64,000 nucleotides of DNA from Actinoplanes siamensis (GTDB lineage Bacteria; Actinomycetota; Actinomycetes; Mycobacteriales; Micromonosporaceae). Positions within the stretch are counted from its first letter, which is position 1; each line of letters opens with the position of its first letter. The notes beneath the pieces are model-generated. The model worked only from the letters and a program-made list of their open reading frames with translations, had not been told where the DNA came from and did no database searches. Positions 54,608-63,774 of this stretch are shown piece by piece. The stretch covers positions 45,315-109,314 of the forward strand of contig NZ_BOMW01000018.1 of assembly GCF_016862395.1 (NCBI RefSeq), given 5' to 3'. The translations under genes were made by a program, and so were the position numbers.

Positions 54608-56056
54608 TCACGACTCCACCCAGTCCGGCGGCTCCGCCGCCCGCAGGCGGGGATCCCCGACCGCGAAGGTGCGCACCGGCCCCTTCCCGGTCCGCGGACC
54701 CTCGAAGCGCACCGTCACCCGGCCCAGGCCGCTGCCCTGCACCCACCCGGCGCCCAGGTCGTCGTGCCACACGTCCTGCCCCGGCCGCCACCCCACCGGC
54801 TCGGCGCCGGCCAGGTCCGCGCCGCCGGGCGACGCCCCGGCGGACGGTCCCGCGGCGGACGGTCCGGGGTCCGGATCCGGCAGCGTCGCGGCGGCGACGT
54901 GCGCGGCCGCCGCCGGCTCCCCGGAGACGGCGGACGCGTCCGGATCGGCCGCGACCGGGACGGCGGCGAATAGATCGGAGCGGCTCTCGAAGAACAGGTC
55001 GTCCTGAGCGAAGTCGGCGAGCGTGGAAACGCCCACGCCGAGCAGCCGGATGCCGCCCGAGGTGTCCACCTCGCCGAGCAGGCGGCGGGCCAGCTGCGCT
55101 ACCAGACGGCCGTCGTCAGTCGGGTGATCCCGGGTGAACGCCCTGGTCACCGTGGTGAAGTCGCCGTGCCGCACCTTGATGTTGACGGTCCGCCCGGCGA
55201 GCCCGCCGGACCGCAGCCGGCCGGCCACCCGCGCCGACAGCAGATCCAGCTCGCGCCGCAGCCGCACCGGGTCGGTCACGTCGACGTCGAACGTCTCCTC
55301 CGCGGAGACCGACTTGGCCTCCCGCTCGCTCACCACCTGCCGGTCGTCCTGCGCGCGGGCCAGCCGGAACAGCCCCGTCCCGTGCGCCTGGCCGAACCAG
55401 TCGACCAGGTGCTCCAGCGGGACCGCGGCCAGGTCGCCGACCGTGCGCACACCGGACCGGTGCAGCCGCTGCTCGGTGGCCGGGCCGACCCCGCCGAGCC
55501 GGCTCACCGGCAACGGGTGCAGGAACGCCAGCTCCTCGCCGGGCGGGACCACGGTCAGGCCGTCCGGCTTGCGTAGGTCCGATCCGATCTTGGCGAGCAG
55601 CTTGGAGGAGGCCGCGCCGATCGACCCGGTGACGCCGCCGGTGGCGGCGGCGATCTCCGCCTTCAGCGCGCGGGCCAGTTCGGTGACGCCGGTGACGCTC
55701 GGGTCGGCGCCGGTCGGCGCGAGATCCACATACGCCTCGTCGATGCTGACCTGCTCGACCAGCGGGGACACCTCGCCGAGCAGCCGCATCACCACCTCGC
55801 TGGTGCGCTTGTAGGCCGCGAAGCGGGGCGAGAGATAGGCCGTGTTCCACGGGGCGAGCCGGCGGGCCTGCGCCATCGGCATCGCCGAGCGCACGCCGAA
55901 GACGCGCGCCTCGTACGACGCGGTGGAGACCACGCCGCGGCCGGCCACTCCGCCGACGACGACCGGCTTGCCCCGCAGGGAGGGCTTGTCCCGCTGCTCG
56001 ACCGCGGCGAACATCGCATCCAGGTCGACGTGCAGAATGCTCGGATCCCCCCTCAC
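54608..56056 (-). CDS. dinB: DNA polymerase IV (Y family)
   Basis: 482 residues. Catalytic acids Asp11 in LHVDLDAMF and the Asp-Glu pair in VSIDEAYVDL, steric-gate region FAAVEQ, helix-hairpin-helix PVSRLGGVGPATEQRL and a little-finger domain ending LLGVGVSTL. An Ala/Pro-rich linker then leads to an extra C-terminal domain (WRPGQDVWHDDLGAGWVQGS) found in actinobacterial DinB. It performs translesion synthesis. GTG 56056 chosen; GTG 56074 is possible. Divergent from the alpha-hydroxy-acid oxidase gene across 66 bp. Confidence 0.93.
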   Translation of the reverse strand: MRGDPSILHVDLDAMFAAVEQRDKPSLRGKPVVVGGVAGRGVVSTASYEARVFGVRSAMPMAQARRLAPWNTAYLSPRFAAYKRTSEVVMRLLGEVSPLVEQVSIDEAYVDLAPTGADPSVTGVTELARALKAEIAAATGGVTGSIGAASSKLLAKIGSDLRKPDGLTVVPPGEELAFLHPLPVSRLGGVGPATEQRLHRSGVRTVGDLAAVPLEHLVDWFGQAHGTGLFRLARAQDDRQVVSEREAKSVSAEETFDVDVTDPVRLRRELDLLSARVAGRLRSGGLAGRTVNIKVRHGDFTTVTRAFTRDHPTDDGRLVAQLARRLLGEVDTSGGIRLLGVGVSTLADFAQDDLFFESRSDLFAAVPVAADPDASAVSGEPAAAAHVAAATLPDPDPGPSAAGPSAGASPGGADLAGAEPVGWRPGQDVWHDDLGAGWVQGSGLGRVTVRFEGPRTGKGPVRTFAVGDPRLRAAEPPDWVES

Positions 56057-56122
56057 GACCCGCAGCCTACGCACCGGGTACGACAAGAGAACCGGGCACG
56101 GAGAACGAAGAGGAGCCTGGAG

Positions 56123-57391
56123 ATGCCGGACACCGGACTGGCCCGTCAGTCGACCGTCTACCGCGCCGGCACGCTGGGCCGCCGCCCGGCCGTGCCCTGC
56201 GACTTCGCCGAACTGGAACGCCTGGCCAAACGCGCGAGCAGCGCCGAGGCCTGGGCCTACGTGGCCGGCGGCGCCGGTGAGGGCCGGACCATGCGGCGCA
56301 ACCGGGAGGCGTTCGACCGCTGGGCCATCGTGCCCCGGATGGCGGCCGGCGCGGTGGACCGCGACCTGTCGGTGGAGTTGCTGGGCGCCCGGCTGCCCAG
56401 CCCGCTGCTGCTCGCCCCGGTCGGCGCCGGAGCGCTGATGGGCCGGGACAGCGATCTCGCGATAGCCGCCGGGGCGGCCGCGACCGGGACGCCGTACATC
56501 CTCTCCAACCAGGGTTGCAACCCGATGGAGGAGTGCGCCGCCGCGATGGGCGGCACGCCGCGCTGGTTCCAGCTCTACTGGAGCAAAGACGAGCGGCTGG
56601 TCGACAGCCTGATCGCCCGCGCCGAGCGGATCGGCGCCGGGGCGCTGGTGGTGACCCTGGACACCACGGTGCTGGGCTGGCGGCCGCAGGACCTGAACCT
56701 GGGCTCGCTGCCGTTCGCCAAGGGGCTGGGCATCGCGCAGTACACCTCCGACCCGGTGTTCCAGGAGATCGTCGCGGAACGGGCCGGGCAGCCACGGGAG
56801 CGCCCGCGGATCACCCTGGGCGCGATCCGCACGCTGCTGGCGATGTCCCGCAACCACCCCGGCCGGTTCTGGGCCAACCTGCGCTCGCCGATCCCCCGGG
56901 CCAGCGTGGAGACCTTCCTGGACATCTACTCCAACCCCGGCCTGAGCTGGGAGCACCTGGCCACGCTCAAGCGCCGGACGGCGCTCCCGGTGGTGCTCAA
57001 GGGGATCCTGGACCCGGACGACGCCCGCCGCGCCCTGGAGATCGGCGTGGACGCGATAGTGGTCTCGAACCACGGCGGGCGCCAGGTGGACAACGCGATC
57101 GCCGCGCTGGACGCGCTGGTGCGCGTCCGCGAGGCGGTCGGGCCGGAGCCGGTGCTGCTGTTCGACAGCGGCGTCCGCACCGGCGCGGACGTCTTCACCG
57201 CTGTGGCGCTCGGCGCGGACGCGGTCCTGCTGGGCCGCCCGCACCTGTACGGGTTCGCCCTGGCCGGCGCGCACGGCGTGGCCGAGGTGATCCGCAACGT
57301 GCTGGCCGAACTGGACCTGACCATGGCGCTGAGCGGCGCCCGGACGATCGCGGAGATCACCCGCGAGCGGCTGCGCGAGACCGGCAGATGA
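56123..57391 (+). CDS. FMN-dependent alpha-hydroxy-acid dehydrogenase (lactate 2-monooxygenase/LldD type)
   Basis: 422-residue TIM-barrel flavoprotein. LAPVGAGALM and LVVTLDTTVLGWRP contact FMN; VVSNHGGRQVD holds the catalytic His and Arg; LLFDSGVRTGADVFTA completes the phosphate site. At 422 residues it is longer than LldD, and the middle insertion (PRITLGAIRTLLAMSRNHPG) recalls lactate 2-monooxygenase. It oxidises lactate or a similar 2-hydroxy acid. ATG 56123 has AGGAGCCTGGAG upstream. Confidence 0.88.
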   Translation: MPDTGLARQSTVYRAGTLGRRPAVPCDFAELERLAKRASSAEAWAYVAGGAGEGRTMRRNREAFDRWAIVPRMAAGAVDRDLSVELLGARLPSPLLLAPVGAGALMGRDSDLAIAAGAAATGTPYILSNQGCNPMEECAAAMGGTPRWFQLYWSKDERLVDSLIARAERIGAGALVVTLDTTVLGWRPQDLNLGSLPFAKGLGIAQYTSDPVFQEIVAERAGQPRERPRITLGAIRTLLAMSRNHPGRFWANLRSPIPRASVETFLDIYSNPGLSWEHLATLKRRTALPVVLKGILDPDDARRALEIGVDAIVVSNHGGRQVDNAIAALDALVRVREAVGPEPVLLFDSGVRTGADVFTAVALGADAVLLGRPHLYGFALAGAHGVAEVIRNVLAELDLTMALSGARTIAEITRERLRETGR

Positions 57392-57531
57392 TCCGGCGGC
57401 TGCTCCTGCTCTCCCGGCGCGGCCGCGTTCCCGCCGGGCGTGCTCCGGATCCCCGGCCGGCGGGCACGACCGCCGCTCACTCCACGCGGTGAGGCCTTCA
57501 CCCTCCGCCGACCTGTTCCACCCCCATCCCC

Positions 57532-58116
57532 TCACGCCCAGCCGTCCACCGCCGGCTGGCGCTCGGAGCCGCCGCACGGCCTCGAAGGGCCTCTCGCCGC
57601 CGGCCGGCGGTGGACGGCAGGGGCTGGGAAGTGTCCGGGGGTCGGGCGGGGAAACGGTAGTGGGGGGTGGGGCTCCGTGTCCGGCTCGCGACGCGGGCCG
57701 CCGGCGGCCGTGGCGCGCAGGAGCAACGCCGTACCGTCGAGGCAGTTGATCCGCAACCCCAGGGGAACCTTGCCACGCCCGCCCACCGGGCCCAGGTCTG
57801 GCAGCGCGACCAGGTCCCAGGCGCGGAACGCGCCGGGACGCGCGGCCTCCAGCAGCCGCGCGGCGAAGACGGCCGCGCGCTCTGCGCGCCGGGACGGCGG
57901 AGGCAGGACCTCCGGGATCGGCAGGGCCGTCTCCCCCGGCCAGACCGCACCCCAGAGGTACGCCTCGGACCCGGTGTCGTAACGCACCCGTAGCCCCGAG
58001 GGCGACGGCCCGCCCGGCATCGCGTCGGCGCCGAAGCGCTGCACCGCGGCGATCTCCGGGTGGCCGCTGGCGAGGTGCAGGTCCTGCAGGATGTCGAGCA
58101 CGTGGGCGAGTCGCAC
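57532..58116 (-). CDS. Hypothetical protein
   Basis: 194 residues from GTG 58116 (VRLAHVLDILQDLHLA); TTG 58128 would add four. No known domain is recognised. The first 140 residues look coding (GLRVRYDTGSEAYLWGAVW, then GKVPLGLRINCLDGTALLLR). The tail from about residue 145 is Pro/Arg-rich, and the last codons and stop are supplied by a REP-like hairpin at 57536-57560, so the true C-terminus may have been altered by repeat insertion. Convergent with the oxidase gene. Confidence 0.5.
   Translation of the reverse strand: MRLAHVLDILQDLHLASGHPEIAAVQRFGADAMPGGPSPSGLRVRYDTGSEAYLWGAVWPGETALPIPEVLPPPSRRAERAAVFAARLLEAARPGAFRAWDLVALPDLGPVGGRGKVPLGLRINCLDGTALLLRATAAGGPRREPDTEPHPPLPFPRPTPGHFPAPAVHRRPAARGPSRPCGGSERQPAVDGWA
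57536..57560. repeat. REP-like hairpin (copy 5)
   Basis: CCAGCCG and CGGCTGG pair over an 8-nt loop (TCCACCGC), the same core and loop length as at 3246-3271. Lies at the 3' end of the hypothetical gene and may act as its terminator. Confidence 0.6.
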
Positions 58117-58217
58117 GGCAACACCCAACGAGGGCCGTACGTCCGGGCGCCGTCCCGGTTGTGCGACACGGCCCGGGCGTACCCCTAAGGGTGGCCACCC
58201 GGGTTCATGCTGTTCCT

Positions 58218-58595
58218 GTGCGCTTCATCCTCAACGTCCTGTGGTTCATCTTCGGCAGCGGCTTCCTCATGGCGCTCGGCTACGGTCTGGCGGCCCTGAT
58301 CTGCTTCGCCCTGGTGGTCACGATCCCGTTCGGCGTCGCCGCGGCGCGCCTGGCGGTCTACTCGCTCGCGCCGTTCGGCCGCACCGTGGTGTCCCGCCCG
58401 GGCGCCGGCGCGCCCTCCGGCGTGGCGAACATCCTCTGGGTGGTCCTGTTCGGCTGGTGGATCGCGCTGCACCACGTGGTCGTGGGCGTCGCCCAGTGCG
58501 TGACGATCATCGGCATCCCGTTCGGGATCGCGAACTTCAAGCTGGCGCCGGTGGCCTTCTGGCCGCTCGGCCGCGAGATCGTCGAACTCGACTAG
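58218..58595 (+). CDS. YccF-domain small membrane protein
   Basis: 125 residues with two copies of the YccF repeat: ILNVLWFIFGSGFLMALGYG with TIPFGVAAARLAVYSLAPFG, and ILWVVLFGWWIALHHVVVG with IIGIPFGIANFKLAPVAFWP. The PFG-(V/I)-A-x-x-(R/K) turn is the family mark. Four membrane helices; function not established, possibly ion or lipid related. GTG 58218 (VRFILNV) is the natural family start despite a weak ribosome site. Followed after 11 nt by the YeaQ-like gene. Confidence 0.85.
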   Translation: MRFILNVLWFIFGSGFLMALGYGLAALICFALVVTIPFGVAAARLAVYSLAPFGRTVVSRPGAGAPSGVANILWVVLFGWWIALHHVVVGVAQCVTIIGIPFGIANFKLAPVAFWPLGREIVELD

Positions 58596-58606
58596 GGAGT
58601 CCTGGC

Positions 58607-58876
58607 ATGGAGATCAACGGCATCTTCACCGGCATCGTCTTCGGCCTGATCATCGGCGCGCTCGGGCGCCTGGTGGTGCCGGGCAGACAGCGCCTGCCGG
58701 TCTGGGCGACGCTGCTGGTCGGCGTCGTCGCCGGCCTGGCCGGCACCTTCGTCGCGGCGGCGGTCGGCGTCGACGACACCGACGGCGTCGACTGGATCGA
58801 GCTGGCCCTGCAGGTCGGCCTGGCCGCCGTTGGCGTGACACTGGTCGCCGGCGCTGGGCGGCGTCGACGGATCTAG
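58607..58876 (+). CDS. GlsB/YeaQ/YmgE-type small membrane protein
   Basis: 89 residues with three hydrophobic helices: IFTGIVFGLIIGALGRLVVP, LLVGVVAGLAGTFVAAAVG and a last helix LALQVGLAAVGVTLVAG, ending in RRRR. The GLIIGALGRLVVPGRQ sequence is typical of the transglycosylase-associated (YeaQ) family, small stress-linked membrane proteins. AGGGAGTCCTGGC precedes ATG 58607. Likely co-transcribed with the YccF gene. Confidence 0.82.
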   Translation: MEINGIFTGIVFGLIIGALGRLVVPGRQRLPVWATLLVGVVAGLAGTFVAAAVGVDDTDGVDWIELALQVGLAAVGVTLVAGAGRRRRI

Positions 58877-58924
58877 GCAGGCAGTTCACGGTGCGGGCGG
58901 CGCGGGCACGGTAGGTTCTGCGAC

Positions 58925-60145
58925 ATGGCCCGCGTACGCGCCGCACTCTATCTGGACTTCGACAACGTGTTCAGCGGACTGATCAAGCAGGACCCGGACG
59001 CGGCGATCCAGTTCGCCAAGGACCCGGCCGCGTGGTTGGTCCGGCTGACCACGTCGCTGACCGTGGACGGCCCGCGCCGCTGGCTCATCCTGCGCTGTTA
59101 CATGAACCCCGGCGGCTGGGTGCCCAACCCGGACACCGACGCGCCCCAGCAGCGGCTCTACTACTCGCAGTTCCGGCCGTTCTTCGTGAACGCCGGCTTC
59201 GAGGTGATCGACTGCCCGCGGCTGACCCACACCAAGAACGCCGCGGACATCCGGATGGTGGTGGACGCGGTGGACGCGCTCGCCGACCCGGTGACGTTCG
59301 AGGAGTTCGTGATCGGCTCCGGCGACTCGGACATGACCCCGCTGCTGCTGCGGCTGCGCCGGGCCGACCGGCGGACCACGATCGTCTCCCCGTCGGACGC
59401 GGCCGAGGCGTTCACCGCGGTCGCCGACCGGCTGATCACCAGTCAGGAGCTGCTCGAGCTGGTCCAAGGCGAGCCGGTGGAGAGCGACGAGGCGCCGGTC
59501 ACCTCGGGCGACCCGGAGACGCCGGTCTCCTACGAGCAGTTCCGCGATCTGGTCGCCTGGCGGTACAACGCGGCCAGTGGCCCGCTGAACCTGGCGTCGC
59601 TCGCCCACGACCTGCGCCGCCAGCTCGGCCCGAGCGTGGACGAGACGAACTGGTTCGGCAACGGCGGGTTCGTCCGCGCGCTGGAGAGCCTGAGCCTGCC
59701 GTACGCGAAATTCTCCAATCACTTCCTGTGGAACGCGGCAGACCACGACCCGCCCGAGTCGGGATTCAGCACGGTGCCCGCGCCGGAACCGGTCAACCGG
59801 CTGTCCGCGCTGCTCAGCCTGCCCCGGCTGGCCCGGGAGATGTGGCAGCCGATCTATCAGGCGCTCGCCGACTACGCGGCCGGGCACCACTTCAACCTGA
59901 CCGAGGCGACCCGCTGGGCCCGGGACCAGCTGGCGGCGCAGGGGGTGGACGTGAGCCGCAGCGCCATCGCGTTCGTCACCCGGGGCACCGCGTTCGGCGG
60001 CGCCCCGCTCTACCGCCAGCCGCCGCCGCAGGCCGCGGAGATCGCTTCGGCGTTCGCGGACAACGTGCTCAGCCGGGCGGAGGCGGCGGCGATCGCGTTG
60101 AGCGAGGAGGAGGTCACCGAGGTCAGGGCCTGGTTGGGCGCTTAG
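58925..60145 (+). CDS. NYN-domain (PIN-like) protein
   Basis: 406 residues. The first 180 form an NYN/LabA-type PIN-like nuclease domain: LDFDNVFSG with Asp11 and Asp13, KNAADIRMVVDAV and GSGDSDMTPLLLRLR supply the acidic metal site. The C-terminal half has two repeats reminiscent of winged-helix OST-HTH/LOTUS modules (SYEQFRDLVAWRYNAASGPL, WQPIYQALADYAAGHHFNL). Such proteins are thought to cleave or bind RNA. ATG 58925. No toxin-antitoxin partner is adjacent. Confidence 0.82.
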   Translation: MARVRAALYLDFDNVFSGLIKQDPDAAIQFAKDPAAWLVRLTTSLTVDGPRRWLILRCYMNPGGWVPNPDTDAPQQRLYYSQFRPFFVNAGFEVIDCPRLTHTKNAADIRMVVDAVDALADPVTFEEFVIGSGDSDMTPLLLRLRRADRRTTIVSPSDAAEAFTAVADRLITSQELLELVQGEPVESDEAPVTSGDPETPVSYEQFRDLVAWRYNAASGPLNLASLAHDLRRQLGPSVDETNWFGNGGFVRALESLSLPYAKFSNHFLWNAADHDPPESGFSTVPAPEPVNRLSALLSLPRLAREMWQPIYQALADYAAGHHFNLTEATRWARDQLAAQGVDVSRSAIAFVTRGTAFGGAPLYRQPPPQAAEIASAFADNVLSRAEAAAIALSEEEVTEVRAWLGA

Positions 60146-60250
60146 CGGTTGTGCACAGCGGCGAGTTGTCCACAACGGTGGCGGCGCGATCTTGGGCGGG
60201 TTGGGACAATGGGATCGGGGTCGCCCCCCTGAGGTGGGCGGGGGTCTCGT

Positions 60251-60847
60251 TTAGAACAGAGCCGTCGCCGCGGCGTTCCAGCTCGCGACGAGATCGATCC
60301 CTGCGGGATCGCGGAGCCATTGGATCTGCAGCCCGTCCATCAGCGCCATCACCCGCCGCGCCAGGATCTCCGGCTCCGGTACGCCGTGGGCCCGTGCCAA
60401 CGCTGTCATCGACGTGATCGTGCTCTCCTGACGGGCCCGGAAGTACTCGTGGGCCGGATGGTCCGGGGCCAGCGACTCGGCCTCCAGCACCGCGAAGAGC
60501 CGCACGATCTCCGGCTGGCCGGCGTTACGGCGTACCAGCGCGGCGCAGATCGACGGCAGCGGCACCCGGCCGGGCAGTTCGGCGGCGGGCAGCCCCAGCT
60601 CGTCGGCGAGTGACCGGTGATCCTCGGCGTCCCGGTGTTCCAGGACCGCGACCAGCAGGTTGTCCTTGGAGCCGACGTGGTGCAGCAGCCCGGGCACGGT
60701 GAGCCCGCACTCGTCCGCGACGTCCTGCATCGACAGGCCCCAGAAGCCGCGCTCGGCGATCAGCCGGGTGGTCGCGTCGAGGATCTGGCGGCGGCGCTCG
60801 GCGGCGGGCAGCCGGGTCCGGTCGCGGCGGCGGGGTGCGGTGTTCAC
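60251..60847 (-). CDS. TetR-family regulator of the divergent GH3 glucosidase
   Basis: 198 residues: helix-turn-helix GLSMQDVADECGLTVPGLLH, then HHVGSKDNLLVAVLEHRDAE and a helical ligand domain (RVMALMDGLQIQWLRDP). It is divergent from a beta-glucosidase gene with one dyad site between them, so it probably represses that gene until a sugar or glycoside-derived ligand appears. Similar TetR/GH3 pairs are common in actinobacteria. GTG 60847. Confidence 0.85.
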   Translation of the reverse strand: MNTAPRRRDRTRLPAAERRRQILDATTRLIAERGFWGLSMQDVADECGLTVPGLLHHVGSKDNLLVAVLEHRDAEDHRSLADELGLPAAELPGRVPLPSICAALVRRNAGQPEIVRLFAVLEAESLAPDHPAHEYFRARQESTITSMTALARAHGVPEPEILARRVMALMDGLQIQWLRDPAGIDLVASWNAAATALF

Positions 60848-60914
60848 GGCGTTCTTCCCCTCGGCGGCTCTTGCCCACGGTGCGGGCCGCGGCTACGTTA
60901 CCAATCAGTTAAAA

Positions 60915-60934
60915 CCTACTAGGTACTCAGTAAG
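60915..60934. promoter_or_regulatory. Imperfect 20-bp dyad, TetR operator candidate
   Basis: CCTACTAGGTACTCAGTAAG matches its reverse complement at 14 of 20 positions and is the only AT-richer stretch between the TetR and GH3 genes. It ends 13 bp before the GH3 ATG, overlapping the expected promoter or leader. Confidence 0.55.
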
Positions 60935-60947
60935 GGCGGGCCGATCC

Positions 60948-63122
60948 ATGACTCCTGAGCTCAGCACCGCCGATCAGGCGGCCCTCACCAGCGGCAGCGA
61001 CTTCTGGCGGACCACCGCCGTCGAGTCCGCGGACCTCCCCGCCGTCACCGTCACCGACGGCCCGCACGGGGTGCGCATGCAGGCCTCCAGCGGCGATCTG
61101 CTGGCCGGCATCCCGGCCACCTGCTTCCCGCCGGCCGTGGCGAGCGCCTCCACCTGGGACCCGGAGCTGCTGCGCCGCCTCGGCGAGGCGCTCGGCGACG
61201 AGTGCCGGGCGATGGACGTGGCCGTGCTGCTCGGCCCGGGGGTGAACCTGAAGCGCAGCCCGCTCGGCGGCCGCAACTTCGAGTACTTCTCCGAGGACCC
61301 GCTGCTGACCGGCGTGCTGGCCACCGAGTGGGTGCGGGGCCTGCAGAGCAAGGGGGTCGGCGCGTCACTCAAGCACTTCGCGGTGAACAGCCAGGAGACC
61401 GACCGGATGCGGATCAGCGCCGACGTGGACGAGCGCACCCTGCGGGAGATGTATCTGCGGGCGTTCCAGCGGGTGGTCACCAGGGCGCAGCCGTGGACGG
61501 TGATGTGCGCCTACAACAAGGTCAACGGGGTGTACGCGAGCCAGAACCGCTGGCTGCTCACCGAGGTGCTGCGGGACGAGTGGGGCTTCGAGGGGCTGGT
61601 CGTCTCGGACTGGGGCGCGGTGGTCGACCGGGTGGCCGCGGTCCGCGCCGGGCTGGACCTGACCATGCCGGGCCCGGACGCGGCCGGCGACCGGGCGCTG
61701 GTCGACGCGGTACGGGCCGGCACGCTGGCGGCCGCGGCGCTGCGGAAGTCCGCTGACCTGGTACGGGAGATGATCCGGAAGGCCGGGAGGCGCGAAGCCG
61801 GCGGCTATGACGCGGCCGCGCACCACGCCCTGGCCCGGGAGATCGCCGGCCGGGCGATCGTGCTGTTGAAGAACGACGGCGGGCTCCTTCCGCTGCGCGA
61901 GCGGGGGCAGTCGATCGCGGTGCTCGGCGAGTTCGCGCGGACGCCGCGCTATCAGGGCGGCGGCAGTTCCCAGATCACGCCGACGCGGCTGGACGACGCG
62001 CTGAGCCAGATCCAGGCGTCGACGGACGCCCCTGTCACGTTCGCCGCGGGCTACGACGACGTCGCCGAAGCGGTCGAGGCGGCCAGGGCCAGCGACGTGG
62101 CGCTGGTCTTCGTGGGCAGCGCGCACGAGACCGAGGGGGCCGACCGGGAGTCGCTGGACCTGCCGGCCGAGCAGCTGACGCTGATCGAGCGGGTGTCCGA
62201 GGCCAATCCGAACACGGTGGTGGTGCTCTCCAACGGGGCGGTGCTGCTGACCAGCCCGTGGGAGGCCCGGGTGCCGGCGATCGTGGAGGGCTGGCTGCTC
62301 GGGCAGGCCGGCGGCAGCGCGCTCGCGGACGTGCTGTTCGGCCGGGTCAACCCGTCCGGGCGGCTGGCCGAGACGATCCCGGTGCGCCTCCAGGACCACC
62401 CGTCCTACCTGGACTTTCCCGGCGAGCACGGGCATGTGCGGTACGGCGAGGGCCTGCACGTCGGCTACCGCGGTTTCGACGCCCGGCAGGCCCCGGTGTC
62501 GTACCCGTTCGGGTTCGGGCTGTCGTACACGACGTTCGCCTACGGCCCGGCCGGCGGGGAGGGCCTGGAGATCCGCGTGCCGGTGACCAACACCGGCTCG
62601 CGCGACGGGCGCGAGGTCGTCCAGGTCTACGTCAGCCTGCCCGGTTCGGCGGTGCGGCGTGCCCCGCGCGAGCTGAAGGCGTTCGCGAACGTGGCGATCC
62701 CGGCCGGCGCGACGGTGGAGGTGGTGCTGCACGTCGAGCGGGACGATCTGGCCTACTGGGACACCCGCCTCGGCCGGTGGGTCGTCGAGGACGGCGATTA
62801 CGTCTTCGAGATCGGCGCGTCGTCGCGGGACATCCGGGCCACGGTGACCCGGCACGTCGGCGGGGACCCGGTGCGGGTGCCGCTGACCGCGGACTCCAGC
62901 ATCGGCGAGTGGTTCGCCGACCCGCGCGGCGCCGAGCTGCTGGGGGCGCTGTTCGCCGAGGCCGCGGCGTCCGCCGGCGACTCCACGATGTCGGCGGTGG
63001 CGTCCGATCCGAACGTGCTGATGATGCTGAACAGCCTGCCGCTGAGCCGGATGGCGATGTTCCCGGGCAGCCCGTTCCCGCCGGCCGCCGTCGATCAACT
63101 GGTCAAGGACGCCAACAGCTAG
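60948..63122 (+). CDS. GH3 beta-glucosidase
   Basis: 724 residues. Barrel domain with TDGPHGVRMQ, KHFAVNSQETDR and nucleophile Asp221 in LVVSDWGAV; second domain with ALVFVGSAHETEGADRESLD carrying the likely acid/base region; then a fibronectin-III-like domain (VPVTNTGSRDGREVVQVYV). There is no signal peptide, so it hydrolyses imported beta-glucosides or related glycosides in the cytoplasm. ATG 60948, AAGGGCGGG upstream. A helical tail of about 85 residues after the Fn3 domain (MSAVASDPNVLMMLNSLP) is also seen in some family members. Confidence 0.92.
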   Translation: MTPELSTADQAALTSGSDFWRTTAVESADLPAVTVTDGPHGVRMQASSGDLLAGIPATCFPPAVASASTWDPELLRRLGEALGDECRAMDVAVLLGPGVNLKRSPLGGRNFEYFSEDPLLTGVLATEWVRGLQSKGVGASLKHFAVNSQETDRMRISADVDERTLREMYLRAFQRVVTRAQPWTVMCAYNKVNGVYASQNRWLLTEVLRDEWGFEGLVVSDWGAVVDRVAAVRAGLDLTMPGPDAAGDRALVDAVRAGTLAAAALRKSADLVREMIRKAGRREAGGYDAAAHHALAREIAGRAIVLLKNDGGLLPLRERGQSIAVLGEFARTPRYQGGGSSQITPTRLDDALSQIQASTDAPVTFAAGYDDVAEAVEAARASDVALVFVGSAHETEGADRESLDLPAEQLTLIERVSEANPNTVVVLSNGAVLLTSPWEARVPAIVEGWLLGQAGGSALADVLFGRVNPSGRLAETIPVRLQDHPSYLDFPGEHGHVRYGEGLHVGYRGFDARQAPVSYPFGFGLSYTTFAYGPAGGEGLEIRVPVTNTGSRDGREVVQVYVSLPGSAVRRAPRELKAFANVAIPAGATVEVVLHVERDDLAYWDTRLGRWVVEDGDYVFEIGASSRDIRATVTRHVGGDPVRVPLTADSSIGEWFADPRGAELLGALFAEAAASAGDSTMSAVASDPNVLMMLNSLPLSRMAMFPGSPFPPAAVDQLVKDANS

Positions 63123-63135
63123 CACGTATCTACGC

Positions 63136-63171
63136 GAAGTGGCGCGACCGTACGGTCGCGAGCCGCTTCCG
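63136..63171. terminator. Bidirectional hairpin terminator
   Basis: A perfect 18-bp palindrome (arm CGCGACCGT, 63143-63160) extended by GAAGTGG/CCGCTTC with one G-U pair and a 2-nt bulge, between the convergent GH3 and receiver-domain genes. Confidence 0.65.
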
Positions 63172-63214
63172 GTTCTTCGAGCGCCCGGTGGCGCGGACGC
63201 GCCGCCGGGCGTCG

Positions 63215-63589
63215 TCAGGTCCGCGTCCTGGTGAGCAGGGCCTGGATCCGGGACACCAGCTCGCGGGGGCTGAACGGCTTGGTCACGTAGTCGTCGGCGC
63301 CCGCGCTGAACCCGCCCTCGACGTCCTGCTCCTGGACCCGGGCGGTGAGCATGATGATCAGCATGCCGGCGGTGGCCGGGTCGGCACGCAGCATCCGGCA
63401 CACGTCGATGCCGGAGAGCAGCGGCATGCTGACGTCCAGCACGGCGAGGGTGGGCCGCAGGGCGCGGGCCTGGTCCACCGCGGCCTGGCCGTCCCCGACG
63501 GTGACCACCTCGAGCCCGGCCTGTTCCAGCTTGAACGCCACCAGGTCACGGATGTCAGCGTCGTCGTCGGCCACCAGGACCGTGGTCAC
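63215..63589 (-). CDS. Stand-alone response regulator receiver domain
   Basis: 124 residues, a complete CheY-like receiver: acidic pair in VADDDADI (Asp9, Asp10), phospho-acceptor Asp52 in VLDVSMP, Thr82 and Lys104 (VTKPFSP). There is no output domain, so it must act by protein contact or as a phosphorelay step; it is the only receiver in a window with five orphan histidine kinases. GTG 63589 has GGGGAGCTGCC upstream. Confidence 0.92.
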   Translation of the reverse strand: MTTVLVADDDADIRDLVAFKLEQAGLEVVTVGDGQAAVDQARALRPTLAVLDVSMPLLSGIDVCRMLRADPATAGMLIIMLTARVQEQDVEGGFSAGADDYVTKPFSPRELVSRIQALLTRTRT

Positions 63590-63774
63590 GGCAGCTCCCC
63601 TCGATCGGCGTCACTCTCCGACGACCATATCCGCTTATCAACTCACTTGTAGTGAGCTAGCGGATTGTGGCGTGCAACCGTGCTGCAACCGCTGTGCGCT
63701 CGTCCCGCCACCCGGCGGCGGTGTGCTGATCATCGAGCCCATCGCGGCGCCACCGAACTCAGCCGGAGGAACCG

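Noticed and set aside
58189..58200. GGGTGGCCACCC palindrome before the YccF gene
   Set aside because: Too short and GC-rich to separate from chance in this background.
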